From Rhodomicrobium vannielii ATCC 17100 (lineage in GTDB: Bacteria > Pseudomonadota > Alphaproteobacteria > Rhizobiales > Rhodomicrobiaceae): 64,000 nucleotides of DNA. The notes beneath the pieces are model-generated. The model was not told the origin of the DNA. It did no database searches and saw only the letters and a program-made list of their open reading frames with translations. Each line of letters opens with the position of its first letter. The stretch's first letter is position 1. Below, in pieces: positions 37,500 to 46,975 of the stretch. The position numbers were made by a program, and so were the translations under genes. Where the stretch lies: positions 682,001 through 746,000 of the forward strand of contig NC_014664.1 of assembly GCF_000166055.1 (NCBI RefSeq). The letters run 5' to 3'.

Positions 37500-38165
37500 A
37501 TGCGCGTGCTTCTTGTCGAGGATGACAGGCGGATCGCCGACGATGTGGAGCGAGCGCTTCAGGCGAGCGGTTATGTCGTGGAAACGGCGGGCGAGGGGGA
37601 AGACGCCTGGTTTCGCGGCGATACCGAAGACTATGCCGCCGTCATTCTCGATCTCGGCCTGCCGCGCATGGACGGGCTGTCCGTGCTGAAACGCTGGCGC
37701 GCCGCCGACCGTCGCATGCCGGTTCTCATCCTCACCGCGCGCGGAAGCTGGGCTGAGCGTGTCGACGGCATCGACGCGGGCGCCGACGACTATCTGCCGA
37801 AGCCCTTCCATATGGAGGAGCTTCTCTCGCGGCTGCGCGCGATAATCCGCCGCTCGGCAGGCGCCGCGTCCTCGCTCGTCAGCATCGGCGATGTGACAGT
37901 CGATGACCGCCAGATGCGCGTCAGCGTGCGCGGCGTACCCGTTGCGTTGTCGGCGCTGGAATATCGCGTCGTCGCCTATCTCGTGCTGCATCGCGGTCGC
38001 GTCGTGCCGCAGCATGAGCTTGAGGAAGCCGTCTATGGCCACGACGAGGATCACGATTCCAACGCGCTTGAGGTGCTGATGGGGCGCGTGCGGCGCAAGC
38101 TCGGCGTGCCCGTGATCGGGACACGGCGCGGCTTCGGCTACATCGTCGAAGAACCGGGGTCATGA
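37500..38165 (+). CDS. OmpR-family response regulator
   Basis: 221 residues. Receiver with acidic VEDD, phospho-acceptor Asp51 in VILDLGLPRMDG, Thr/Lys in LTARGSW and PKPF. Winged-helix DNA-binding domain: LSALEYRVVAYLVLHRGRVVPQHELEEAVYG, then NALEVLMGRVRRKLG, VIGTRRGFGYIVEE. It starts at the base after the PepSY stop and overlaps the sensor kinase by four bases. The layout resembles QseB/PmrA-type regulators. The target genes are probably its own and the divergent cytochrome operon. Confidence 0.95.
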   Translation: MRVLLVEDDRRIADDVERALQASGYVVETAGEGEDAWFRGDTEDYAAVILDLGLPRMDGLSVLKRWRAADRRMPVLILTARGSWAERVDGIDAGADDYLPKPFHMEELLSRLRAIIRRSAGAASSLVSIGDVTVDDRQMRVSVRGVPVALSALEYRVVAYLVLHRGRVVPQHELEEAVYGHDEDHDSNALEVLMGRVRRKLGVPVIGTRRGFGYIVEEPGS

Positions 38166-39538
38166 CGGGGTCGTCGCTTCGGCTGCGGCTGATCGTAGGC
38201 GGAATGGCGGCGATTCTCCTCGCGCTGACCGTCGCGGGTGGCGGGCTCGTGCATCTTTTCGAGCGCCATGTCGCGCGCACCATCGCCGACGATCTCAACC
38301 TGCATCTGAGCCAGATCCTCGCAGCGCTCGACGTGAACGCCGACGGTACGCTCGTGCTGACGAGAAAGCCGGGCGATCCGCGCTTCGAGGTGCCGCTGTC
38401 GGGCCTTTACTGGCAGGTCAGCAACGATCGCGACCAGCTTCTGCGCTCTCGCTCGCTCTGGGACGCGACGCTGCCGATCGCGGCCGATGCCATTTCGCCG
38501 GGCGAGGAACATCGGCATGTCTTGCAGGGGCCGGGGCGCGATGAGGTGCTCGCGGCCGAGCGAAGCGTTGTTCTCACGGTGGGCGACCGCAAGATGCCGG
38601 TGCGGGTCGCGGTTGCGGCGAGCCTTGCCGGAGTTTCGAAAGCTTCTGCGGCCTTCACGCGCGATCTAGCCATCGCGCTTGCGATCCTCGGCGCAGTTCT
38701 GACGGGGGCAACCATTCTTCAGGTGAGCCTCGGCCTTCGCCCTCTCGACAGGCTGCGCCGGGGCGTGGCCGACATCCGCGCGGGCCGCATCGTGAACCTG
38801 CCCACGGCGGTACCTTCGGAAGTGCAGCCGCTTGTCGAGGAAATGAACGCGCTGATCGATAGTCAGGTCTGCGAGATCGAGCGCTCGCGCGGGCGCGCTG
38901 CCGACCTCGCGCATGGCCTCAAGACGCCGCTCGCCGCCCTTTCGGCGGATGCACGCCGCTTGCGAGGGCAGGGCGAAAAGCAGATCGCGGACGATATCGA
39001 AGGCGTGGTGGCGGCGATGGGCCGTCATGTGGATCGCGAATTGGCGCGGGCTCGCGTGCGTGGCGTAGGCGGGCGCAGCGTGGGCCGCCCTACACCGCTG
39101 GCACCGCTGCTTGCATCGCTGATCGCGACGCTCGGCCGAACGTCCGAAGGCGCGCGCGTCGTTTTCGAAACGAGGCAACCGCCCGAGTTCGCGATTCCCA
39201 TGGACCGGACCGACCTCGCCGAAGTGCTCGGCAACTTGCTGGAGAACGCAGCGCGGCACGCTTCGACGCGCGTGCTCGTTTCGGCCGCCGCCGACGATGA
39301 CGGCGCGGGTCTGTGGATTACCGTCGAAGACGATGGCGCAGGGATCGCGCCGGAACTGCGAGATTTGGTGATGGAGCGCGGTATCCGCCTCGATGAACGC
39401 GAGCGTGGCACGGGATTGGGCCTCGCCATCGTGCAGGATGTGCTGGACGCCTATGGCTGGCGGCTCTTGCTCGACGCGTCGTCGGCGCTCGGCGGATTGA
39501 AGGCGACGATCGCGACCGGGCCGAAAGCCGGATCGTGA
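38162..39538 (+). CDS. Two-component sensor histidine kinase
   Basis: 458 residues. One N-terminal membrane helix (about 11-31), a periplasmic domain (about 35-165), a second helix (about 168-190), HAMP-like linker, HisKA with DLAHGLKTPLAAL (His251) and ATPase domain with N box EVLGNLLENAARHAS, G1 EDDGAGIAP and G2 GTGLGLAIV. The DLAHxLKTPL form is characteristic of PhoQ/QseC-like sensors. It is translated from ATGA overlapping the regulator. The upstream PepSY protein and the cytochrome b561 operon suggest periplasmic metal or redox conditions as the signal. Confidence 0.94.
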   Translation: MTGSSLRLRLIVGGMAAILLALTVAGGGLVHLFERHVARTIADDLNLHLSQILAALDVNADGTLVLTRKPGDPRFEVPLSGLYWQVSNDRDQLLRSRSLWDATLPIAADAISPGEEHRHVLQGPGRDEVLAAERSVVLTVGDRKMPVRVAVAASLAGVSKASAAFTRDLAIALAILGAVLTGATILQVSLGLRPLDRLRRGVADIRAGRIVNLPTAVPSEVQPLVEEMNALIDSQVCEIERSRGRAADLAHGLKTPLAALSADARRLRGQGEKQIADDIEGVVAAMGRHVDRELARARVRGVGGRSVGRPTPLAPLLASLIATLGRTSEGARVVFETRQPPEFAIPMDRTDLAEVLGNLLENAARHASTRVLVSAAADDDGAGLWITVEDDGAGIAPELRDLVMERGIRLDERERGTGLGLAIVQDVLDAYGWRLLLDASSALGGLKATIATGPKAGS

Positions 39539-39865
39539 GCGGCGGGGATGCGGCGCGCTGACACGCTGCGGTGTCGCAAATCTGTGACTTAGGCGTGGCA
39601 TGTGTGCCGTGGCAAAACCGCAAAGCGCCAGTCAAACTCTTGCGGCTTGGGGCCTGCTGCGCGGCGTCCGATGGCAAGGTACGGCGGCTCCTCGCCGTGT
39701 GACTACAGGCCCAGGCGTTGAATAACGCGGCAAGCTCAACGGGCGTGGAGTCTGAGGGACGGGCGAGTTCCGGCGCAAGGCTACAGCCGAACCCACGAGG
39801 GGCTTGGCTGAGCGGGCGCCTTATCGCTACAGGCGTCCGCTGTTCGTTGCAGGGTGTTGTCCGCT
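39539..39865. other. Gene-free region between convergent genes
   Basis: 327 bases between the sensor kinase and the Trm112 gene, which converge. No gene or clear terminator is visible. Confidence 0.4.
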
Positions 39866-40057
39866 TCAGGCGTGCAGCTTGCGTGCTTCTTCCGGCAGCA
39901 TGACAGGTATGCCCTTGCGGACGGGATAAGCGAGCCCGGCGGCCTGACTTACGAGTTCACCCGCGGTCCGGTCGTAAACGAGCGGCGTCTTGGTGATCGG
40001 GCACACAAGGATTTCGAGGAGAACGGGATCGAGTTCTTCTTTTGTTGCGACGTCCAT
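39866..40057 (-). CDS. Trm112-family zinc-ribbon-like protein
   Basis: 63 residues from the ATG at 40057. Sequence: [20 protein letters not shown], then [16 protein letters not shown], the Trm112/YcaR pattern in which a short strand-rich fold stabilises methyltransferase partners. Only one of the usual cysteines is present, so zinc binding is doubtful, as in many bacterial members. It lies downstream of the LON-domain gene by 186 bases on the same strand. Confidence 0.92.
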   Translation of the reverse strand: MDVATKEELDPVLLEILVCPITKTPLVYDRTAGELVSQAAGLAYPVRKGIPVMLPEEARKLHA

Positions 40058-40243
40058 CGTTAACCTTTCAGCTCGGTTCAGTCGGGCGGGGCCCGAAGCT
40101 GGCATTAGAATAGCTCTTGGGCACAACTTACGCAATTTTGCGAGTGATTTTCCAGATGTTCGTGCTTAACGCACGCAGAGGTCGCTTAAAAGCGTTGAAA
40201 AGTAGCAGAGCGTTTTTTCTGCGATGGCATGGCATGAGGCATG

Positions 40244-40939
40244 TCAGTGCAGGCTGGTGCCGGTGCCCGATCCGGGTGCGGCGATTTCCATCTCGGCCAG
40301 CGCTATCAGCACCTCGGCGCGCGCCTTGAGATCGGCGGCTTCGAGCAGCGCCTGCTTCTCTTCCGGGCCGTAAGGGCTGATCATCGACAGCGTATTGATG
40401 AGAAGCTCCGTCGGGGACCGCTGAATGCTGTCCCAGTCGGCAGTGAGCTTTCTTGCGTCTAGATAGGCGCGAAGCACCTCGACGAATTTCGGCCAGTCGA
40501 CCGCGTCTTGCCCGTGTCCGCGAATGAGGTCGTTCTCATAGGGCCGATAGCTTGCGTCGCAGATGCGGTAGGGCTTTGCGGTTTGCGTCTCGCCCACGAT
40601 ATCGAACCGGCAGACCCCCGTCAGCGTGATGAGCAGGCGGCCGTCGTCGGTTTCCGAGAAGGCGGACAGGCGTCCGACGCAACCCGTCGCGCGCAGCGGA
40701 AACCCCTTCGCCGCCGGTGATTCTTCCTCCGCCGGGAGCGGCTGGACGATGCCGATGAGGCGGTCGCCGGCAATCGCATCCTCGACCATGGCGAGATAGC
40801 GCGGCTCGAAGACGTTCAGCGGCAGGTTGGAGCGTGGCAGCAGGATGCAGCCCTGCAACGGGAACACGGGAATCTGCGCCGGGAGGTCGGAGAGCGTCCG
40901 GTATCTTTCGGTAATGCCCAAAGCAACGTCCCTCTTCAT
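40244..40939 (-). CDS. LON peptidase substrate-binding domain protein
   Basis: 231 residues consisting of one Lon N-terminal domain: LPAQIPVFPLQGCILLPRSNLPLNVFEPRYLAMVEDAI, GCVGRLSAFSETDDGRLLITLTGVCRF. There is no ATPase or protease part. Its ATG lies one base after the stop of the thioredoxin/TPR gene (TGATATG), a coupled pair conserved in alphaproteobacteria. The job may be as an adaptor for unfolded proteins; this is inferred from the fold. Confidence 0.93.
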   Translation of the reverse strand: MKRDVALGITERYRTLSDLPAQIPVFPLQGCILLPRSNLPLNVFEPRYLAMVEDAIAGDRLIGIVQPLPAEEESPAAKGFPLRATGCVGRLSAFSETDDGRLLITLTGVCRFDIVGETQTAKPYRICDASYRPYENDLIRGHGQDAVDWPKFVEVLRAYLDARKLTADWDSIQRSPTELLINTLSMISPYGPEEKQALLEAADLKARAEVLIALAEMEIAAPGSGTGTSLH

Positions 40940-40940
40940 A

Positions 40941-41855
40941 TCAGGCGAAAAGAATCGACGACAGGCGCTGACGCCCGGCTTGTGTCAACGGATCCTTAGG
41001 CCCCCATGCCTCGAAAAGTTCCACAAGCTGTTGCCTTGCCGCATCGTCGTTCCACGCGCGATCCTTCCGCACGATCTCGAAAAGGTGGTCGAGCGCATCC
41101 TCGCGTTTGCCTTTTGCGACGAGCGCGAGCGCAAGCTTGAAGCGCGCGTCCCAGTCGCGAGGATTGGCTGCGATCGCCTTTTCCAGCGGCGCGGTGTCGG
41201 CGGAAGGCTCGGCCTTTTTCGCGAGTTCCAGCGCCGCCTTCGCCGAGAGGTAGGCTTCGGCCGTCTGCTTCGCGGGCGGCGTCATGGAGAGCACCTGTTC
41301 GGCGCGGGCGAGATCGTCGAGGCGGACATAGCATTTCGACAGGCCGCCGATGGCGTCCGCGTTCTCGCGGTCATTCTTGAGCACGGCGCCGTAAAGCTGT
41401 GCCGCACCCGCGATATCGCCTTCCTCGAACAGACGCTGCGCTTCTTCGACACCCGCCGCGTCATCGGCGTCGGGGCCGATAAGGCGCTGGACGAATGCCT
41501 TCACCTGGCTTTCAGGCAGCGCGCCCATGAACCCGTCCACGGGCTGGCCCTGCGAGAAGGCGAAGACGGCCGGGATGGACTGGATCTGAAGCTGGCCCGC
41601 TACCTCCGGGTGCTCGTCGATGTTCATCTTGACGAGCCGCACCTTGCCCTTGGAGGCGCGGACGACCTTTTCGAGGATGGGTGTAAGCTGCTTGCAGGGG
41701 CCGCACCATTGCGCCCAGAAATCGACGATCACCGGCACCTTGTGCGATGCCTCGATCACGTCCGCCACGAAGGTCGCCGTGGTGGTGTTCTTGATGATGT
41801 CGCTCGTGTTGTCCGCCGGTTGAGCGGCACCGCCGCCGAGAAGCGAAATCGCCAT
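40941..41855 (-). CDS. Thioredoxin-TPR co-chaperone (YbbN/CnoX-like)
   Basis: 304 residues. Thioredoxin domain with the active site DFWAQWCGPCKQLTP (Cys51, Cys54), LVKMNIDEHPEVAGQLQIQSIPAVFAF and the cis-Pro loop. The C-terminal 170 residues carry TPR-like helices (AEEAQRLFEEGDIAGAAQLYGAVLK, ADAIGGLSKCYVRLDDLARAEQVL). E. coli YbbN (CnoX) has the same layout, though with a different CxxC; here CGPC is intact, so redox activity is likely. It protects unfolded proteins and hands them to chaperones. It is the first gene of a pair with the LON-domain protein. Confidence 0.92.
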   Translation of the reverse strand: MAISLLGGGAAQPADNTSDIIKNTTTATFVADVIEASHKVPVIVDFWAQWCGPCKQLTPILEKVVRASKGKVRLVKMNIDEHPEVAGQLQIQSIPAVFAFSQGQPVDGFMGALPESQVKAFVQRLIGPDADDAAGVEEAQRLFEEGDIAGAAQLYGAVLKNDRENADAIGGLSKCYVRLDDLARAEQVLSMTPPAKQTAEAYLSAKAALELAKKAEPSADTAPLEKAIAANPRDWDARFKLALALVAKGKREDALDHLFEIVRKDRAWNDDAARQQLVELFEAWGPKDPLTQAGRQRLSSILFA

Positions 41856-42004
41856 CGCTGGATCACCCGAAAAATTTGCACCTGACGAGCGGCTGTTCGG
41901 CCGCCAAGAATTCCGCGCCTTACATGGGCTTTCCGGGAACCGCCGACAAGCGCGAAATCCGCTGGCGATAGCCTTTTGCGGCGAACCGGAACGCCCTCCT
42001 GTTA

Positions 42005-42631
42005 TCAGACCACGTCCGTTTCCGCTGCCTCCGGTGTCAGGCGAAGTTCAGCGGGCGACGAGGCAAGGATTTCGGCCCGGCGTTCCGCGCTGCGCTCGGC
42101 GGGGTTGCCGCGATAGATGCCCCATGGTGCGAGATCGCGTGTCGCAACGCTGCCAAGCCCGAGCACCGCGCCCTCGCCGATGACGACACCCGGCGCGACG
42201 ACGGCCTTCGCGGCGATCCACGCGCCATCCTCCACTCGGATGCCCTTCGTGATGAGGTCGAAGGTGCGGCTTTTCCAGTCGTGGCTACCGGTGCAGAGAT
42301 ACGCGCCTTGCGACAGGCAGCAATCGCGCCCGATGGCGACTGGCGCGAGGTTGTCGATCCACGCATCCTCGCCGATCCAGCTATGGTCGCCGATTTCGAG
42401 CCGCCACGGAAATTTGACCCGCACGCCGGGCTTGATGACCACGCCCGCGCCGATTGTCGCGCCGAACAGGCGGAGAAGCGCGCGGCGGTGTGCCGATCCC
42501 GGCAGCCACGAGGAGACGAAAGCCCATTGCACGGCGAGCCACAGGGCCTCGACTGCGCGGGACCGACCCCGGACGAAATCGCGGGTGCTGAAGTCGGCGA
42601 GATTCGGAAAGCGCTCTTTGGCTGCCAGCAT
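42005..42631 (-). CDS. WcaF-like left-handed beta-helix acetyltransferase
   Basis: 208 residues from the ATG at 42631, chosen because AGGG then sits nine bases upstream; earlier in-frame ATGs exist. The C-terminal part shows hexapeptide repeats ([LIV]GxxxxI): IGAGVVIKPGVRVKFPWRLEIGDHSWIGEDAWI, VAIGRDCCLSQGAYL, VEDGAWIAAKAVVAPGVVIGEGAVLGLGSV, and the motif CTGSHDW with the catalytic histidine of WcaF/NodL-type acetyltransferases. It likely acetylates a cell-surface polysaccharide or its precursor. No polysaccharide cluster surrounds it. Confidence 0.88.
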   Translation of the reverse strand: MLAAKERFPNLADFSTRDFVRGRSRAVEALWLAVQWAFVSSWLPGSAHRRALLRLFGATIGAGVVIKPGVRVKFPWRLEIGDHSWIGEDAWIDNLAPVAIGRDCCLSQGAYLCTGSHDWKSRTFDLITKGIRVEDGAWIAAKAVVAPGVVIGEGAVLGLGSVATRDLAPWGIYRGNPAERSAERRAEILASSPAELRLTPEAAETDVV

Positions 42632-42794
42632 CGCGTGCATCCCTGATTCCACATCAACGCTAATCGCGCAGGCATTTTCGGCGAAAATCGGGATGAGAAT
42701 AAACACTTTCGCAATTTCGTTACGAAAATCGTTCGTGTTCTTCGCGCGGCGCGGCTTCAATTCGTCCTATCGGGCGCCACTCGCGCAGTGGTAA

Positions 42795-43886
<1,092 letters not shown>

Positions 43887-43893
43887 CCTAGAC

Positions 43894-43922
43894 GAAAGCC
43901 GCCTTGCAGGCGGCTTTCTTTT
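43894..43922 (+). terminator. Rho-independent terminator after mdh
   Basis: GAAAGCCGCC (43894-43903) pairs with GGCGGCTTTC (43909-43918) across the loop TTGCA, followed by TTTT. A canonical hairpin eight bases after the mdh stop. Confidence 0.92.
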
Positions 43923-43993
43923 GCGGCTGTGTAACCCGGACTTTTTGCGGCGCACAATGCCGCCACCCACTCCCACACATTCGAGAGTGCCTC

Positions 43994-45193
43994 ATGAACG
44001 TTCACGAATATCAGGCGAAAGCCATCCTGAAAGAATACGGCGTACCTGTGCCGAAGGGCCATGCCGCCTTCACACCGGAAGAAGCCTTCGCAGTTGCGAA
44101 GGAACTCGGCGGCCCCATCGCCGTCGTTAAGGCGCAGATCCATGCCGGCGGTCGCGGCAAGGGCTCGTTCAAGGAGCCGGAAGCGGGCGAGAAGGGCGGC
44201 GTTCGCATCGCCAAGTCGTTCGACGATGTCCGCACCTTCGCGGACGAAATGCTCGGCCGCACGCTCGTCACCGTGCAGACCGGCCCCGAGGGCCGCGTCG
44301 TGAAGCGCCTCCTCATCGAAGAGGGCGCGGCGATCAAGCGCGAACTCTATCTCTCTTTCCTCGTGGACCGCGCGACGAGCCGCGTGGCCGTGATCGCCTC
44401 GACCGAGGGCGGCATGGACATCGAGGAAGTGGCGCACGACGCCCCCGAGAAGATCCTCACCTTCTCCATCGATCCGGCGTCGGGCTATTCGCAGTTCCAT
44501 GGCCGCAAGGTGGCCTTCGAACTCGGCCTCGAAGGCGATCAGGTCAAGCAGTGCGTGAAGCTGATCGGGAGCCTCTACAAGGCTTTCGTCGAGAAGGACA
44601 TGAGCCAGCTGGAAATCAATCCGCTGATCGTGACCGAGAAGGGCGACCTCGTCTGTCTCGACGCGAAGCTGAACTTCGACTCGAACGCGCTCTACCGTCA
44701 TCCCGAGATCGTGGCGCTGCGCGACCTTGAAGAGGAAGACCCGGCGGAAGTGCTCGCGTCCCGCTATGACCTGTCCTACGTGAAGCTCGACGGCAGCATC
44801 GGCTGCCTCGTGAACGGCGCCGGACTCGCCATGGCGACAATGGACATCATCAAGCTCTACGGTTCGGAGCCCGCCAACTTCCTCGACGTCGGCGGCGGCG
44901 CGACAAAGGAGAAGGTGACGGAAGCCTTCAAGATCATCCTGTCCGACCCGAACGTGAAGGGCATCCTCGTCAACATCTTCGGCGGCATCATGCGCTGCGA
45001 CATCATCGCGGAAGGCATTATCGCCGCCGCCCGCGAGATGAGCCTCAAGGTGCCGCTCGTCGTGCGCCTCGAAGGCACGAACGTCGAACTCGGCAAGGAG
45101 ATCATCCGCAATTCCGGTCTCGCCGTGATCCCGGCGGACAACCTCGCGGACGCAGCCGAGAAGATCGTGGCCGAGGTGAAGAAGGCGGCTTGA
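43994..45193 (+). CDS. sucC: Succinyl-CoA synthetase beta subunit
   Basis: 399 residues from the ATG at 43994. ATP-grasp N-terminal domain ([62 protein letters not shown]) and CoA-binding-like C terminus ([41 protein letters not shown]). Together with SucD it makes succinate and ATP (or GTP) from succinyl-CoA. The normal partner gene sucD is separated from it by 752 bases holding a toxin-antitoxin pair; in relatives the two genes are almost adjacent. Confidence 0.97.
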   Translation: MNVHEYQAKAILKEYGVPVPKGHAAFTPEEAFAVAKELGGPIAVVKAQIHAGGRGKGSFKEPEAGEKGGVRIAKSFDDVRTFADEMLGRTLVTVQTGPEGRVVKRLLIEEGAAIKRELYLSFLVDRATSRVAVIASTEGGMDIEEVAHDAPEKILTFSIDPASGYSQFHGRKVAFELGLEGDQVKQCVKLIGSLYKAFVEKDMSQLEINPLIVTEKGDLVCLDAKLNFDSNALYRHPEIVALRDLEEEDPAEVLASRYDLSYVKLDGSIGCLVNGAGLAMATMDIIKLYGSEPANFLDVGGGATKEKVTEAFKIILSDPNVKGILVNIFGGIMRCDIIAEGIIAAAREMSLKVPLVVRLEGTNVELGKEIIRNSGLAVIPADNLADAAEKIVAEVKKAA

Positions 45194-45248
45194 CCGAACA
45201 GGGCCCCTCCACATAAGCTGTGTAACACAGGATATGTGGAGGTGCGCC

Positions 45249-45563
45249 ATGAAAAACATAACGCTGGCCGTTGAGGATGAAGTGCTGGCGGTGGTGCGCA
45301 AATACGCCGCCGCCAACGACACGACCGTGAACGGCCTCGTAAGGGAGTATCTCGGCAAGCTCGCCCGTCATCATGGGCGCGCGGCGGAGGCCAGGAAGCA
45401 ACTGATCGCGCTCGCGGAACAGTCGACTTGCGATCCTGGCGAAAACTGGAAGTGGGACAGGGAGGCGCTGTATGACCGTGGAGTGTTTTCTCGACACGAA
45501 CATTCTGCTGTACGCGGCTTCGAAGAACCCGGCACACCGTTCAAAAAAGACGATAGCGATTAG
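45249..45563 (+). CDS. Antitoxin-like protein (VapB-type), first gene of an inserted pair
   Basis: 104 residues from the ATG at 45249, with GGAGG upstream. The N-terminal MKNITLAVEDEVLAVVRKYAAANDTTVNGLVREYLGKLA is a ribbon-helix-helix pattern (short strand followed by two helices) typical of VapB-like and CopG-like antitoxins. The middle part, ending WKWDREALYDRG, matches the usual C-terminal toxin-neutralising segment. After that the frame runs on for about 25 residues, overlapping the toxin gene by 92 bases, longer than usual; a real product may rely on this extension or it may be spurious. It lies 55 bases after sucC. Confidence 0.8.
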   Translation: MKNITLAVEDEVLAVVRKYAAANDTTVNGLVREYLGKLARHHGRAAEARKQLIALAEQSTCDPGENWKWDREALYDRGVFSRHEHSAVRGFEEPGTPFKKDDSD

Positions 45564-45942
45564 ACTTATCGGAGAGGAGCAGTTCGGTCTTTCGGCGCAG
45601 GTTTTACAGGAATTCTACGTGAACGCTACCCGGAAGACGGATTTCGACATGCAGCCCGCTCTGGCTCTCGAATGGATCGAGAACCTTGAGGAATTTGCAT
45701 GCGTCCCGACCGATGTCGCCCTCGTCAAGGCGGCGGTGGCGCTGTCCGCCCGATACCGCATCTCGTATCGGGACGCGGCGATCATCGCTGCGGCGGAAGC
45801 GCTCGGCGCAACCACAATCTACACGGAAAACCTCAGCCACGGACAGGCTTACGGCTCCGTCACGGTCGAAAACCCATTCCTCCCCGCGCCGTCAGCGGGC
45901 GGCTTCCACGACACCGAACAGTCGCTTCTCTTGAAGGATTAG
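45472..45942 (+). CDS. PIN-domain toxin (VapC-type ribonuclease)
   Basis: 156 residues. PIN domain: LDTNILLYAASKNP (first acidic residue), QVLQEFYVNATRK with Glu, and ISYRDAAIIAAAEALGATTIYTENLSHGQ with the second acidic cluster; the fold binds Mg and cuts RNA. Domain end is near TVENPF. The last 20 residues (LPAPSAGGFHDTEQSLLLKD) do not look like PIN sequence and are probably read from the ancestral sucC-sucD spacer. Its stop is three bases before the sucD ATG, and the sucD Shine-Dalgarno (AAGGA, 45935-45939) lies within its last codons. Confidence 0.88.
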   Translation: MTVECFLDTNILLYAASKNPAHRSKKTIAIRLIGEEQFGLSAQVLQEFYVNATRKTDFDMQPALALEWIENLEEFACVPTDVALVKAAVALSARYRISYRDAAIIAAAEALGATTIYTENLSHGQAYGSVTVENPFLPAPSAGGFHDTEQSLLLKD

Positions 45943-45945
45943 AAC

Positions 45946-46821
45946 ATGGCCATCCTCGTCGACAAGAATACAAAGGTAATCTGCCAGGGCTTTACCGGCG
46001 CGCAGGGCACCTTCCACTCCGAGCAGGCAATCGCATACGGCACGAAGATGGTCGGCGGCGTGACACCGGGCAAAGGCGGGTCCACCCATCTCGGCCTTCC
46101 CGTATTCGACACCGTGCTCGACGCCGTCCAGAAGACGGGCGCGAACGCGACCGCGATCTATGTGCCGCCTCCGTTCGCGGCCGACGCCATCCTCGAAGCC
46201 ATCGACGCGGAAATCCCGCTCATCGTGACCATCACCGAGGGCATCCCGGTCGAGGACATGATCAAGGTGAAGCGCGCGCTCGTCGGCTCGAAGTCGCGGC
46301 TCATCGGCCCAAATTGCCCCGGCGTCATTACGCCCGGCGAGTGCAAGATCGGCATCATGCCCGGCCACATTCACAAGCGTGGCAGCGTCGGTATTGTTTC
46401 GCGCTCCGGCACGCTTACCTATGAGGCGGTTCATCAGACGACGCTTGCAGGGCTCGGTCAGACAACCTGCATCGGCATCGGCGGCGACCCTGTGAAGGGA
46501 ACCGAACATATTGATGTGCTCGAAATGCTGCTCGCCGACGACGAGACACAATCGATCATTATGATCGGTGAAATCGGCGGCTCAGCGGAGGAGGAAGCGG
46601 CGGATTTCTACAGGACATCCTCGCGCAAGAAGCCGATTGTAGGCTTCATCGCGGGCGTTACAGCACCTCCCGGCCGACGCATGGGCCATGCTGGCGCGAT
46701 TATTGCTGGCGGCAAAGGCTCAGCCGGCGACAAGATCGAAGCGATGAAGTCCGCCGGCATCGTCGTGTCCCCCTCGCCGGCCGCACTCGGGAGCACGCTC
46801 GTCGAAGTTCTCAAAGGCTGA
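45946..46821 (+). CDS. sucD: Succinyl-CoA synthetase alpha subunit
   Basis: 291 residues, full length. N-terminal CoA-binding domain ([45 protein letters not shown]), ligase domain with [42 protein letters not shown] and the region [13 protein letters not shown]; the active-site histidine lies in the GHAG segment near [10 protein letters not shown]. It pairs with SucC. Its ribosome binding site sits inside the toxin gene, so its translation may depend on toxin translation. Confidence 0.97.
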   Translation: MAILVDKNTKVICQGFTGAQGTFHSEQAIAYGTKMVGGVTPGKGGSTHLGLPVFDTVLDAVQKTGANATAIYVPPPFAADAILEAIDAEIPLIVTITEGIPVEDMIKVKRALVGSKSRLIGPNCPGVITPGECKIGIMPGHIHKRGSVGIVSRSGTLTYEAVHQTTLAGLGQTTCIGIGGDPVKGTEHIDVLEMLLADDETQSIIMIGEIGGSAEEEAADFYRTSSRKKPIVGFIAGVTAPPGRRMGHAGAIIAGGKGSAGDKIEAMKSAGIVVSPSPAALGSTLVEVLKG

Positions 46822-46911
46822 TCCGCCGAAAGGCGGGGCGGACAGCCATTCGCCGATGGCAGTGCACCCTCTCTTTTTTTGGTGCACCGCCTATTCGGTA
46901 ACCAGAATGTG

Positions 46912-46949
46912 AGAGCAAAATTTGCGCAACTGCGCGCGAAATTTGCTCT
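46912..46949. promoter_or_regulatory. Long inverted repeat upstream of sucA
   Basis: AGAGCAAAATTTGCGC (46912-46927) pairs with GCGCGAAATTTGCTCT (46934-46949), 14 of 16 positions matching, with a six-base centre. It ends 26 bases before the sucA start. It could be an operator, a 5' leader hairpin or a palindromic repeat. A second hairpin (GTGCACC at 46862, GGTGCAC at 46881) precedes it. Confidence 0.5.
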
Positions 46950-46975
46950 ATGTCCGCTCAAAAGCCTTTTAGGTG

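Noticed and set aside
39539-39865. Possible structured RNA gene between the sensor kinase and the Trm112 gene
   Set aside because: I looked for signatures of SRP RNA, 6S RNA, RNase P RNA and tmRNA and found none.
46862-46887. GTGCACC/GGTGCAC hairpin as a sucD terminator
   Set aside because: The T-run lies in the loop and not after the stem, so it is not a standard terminator; kept only as an inverted repeat.
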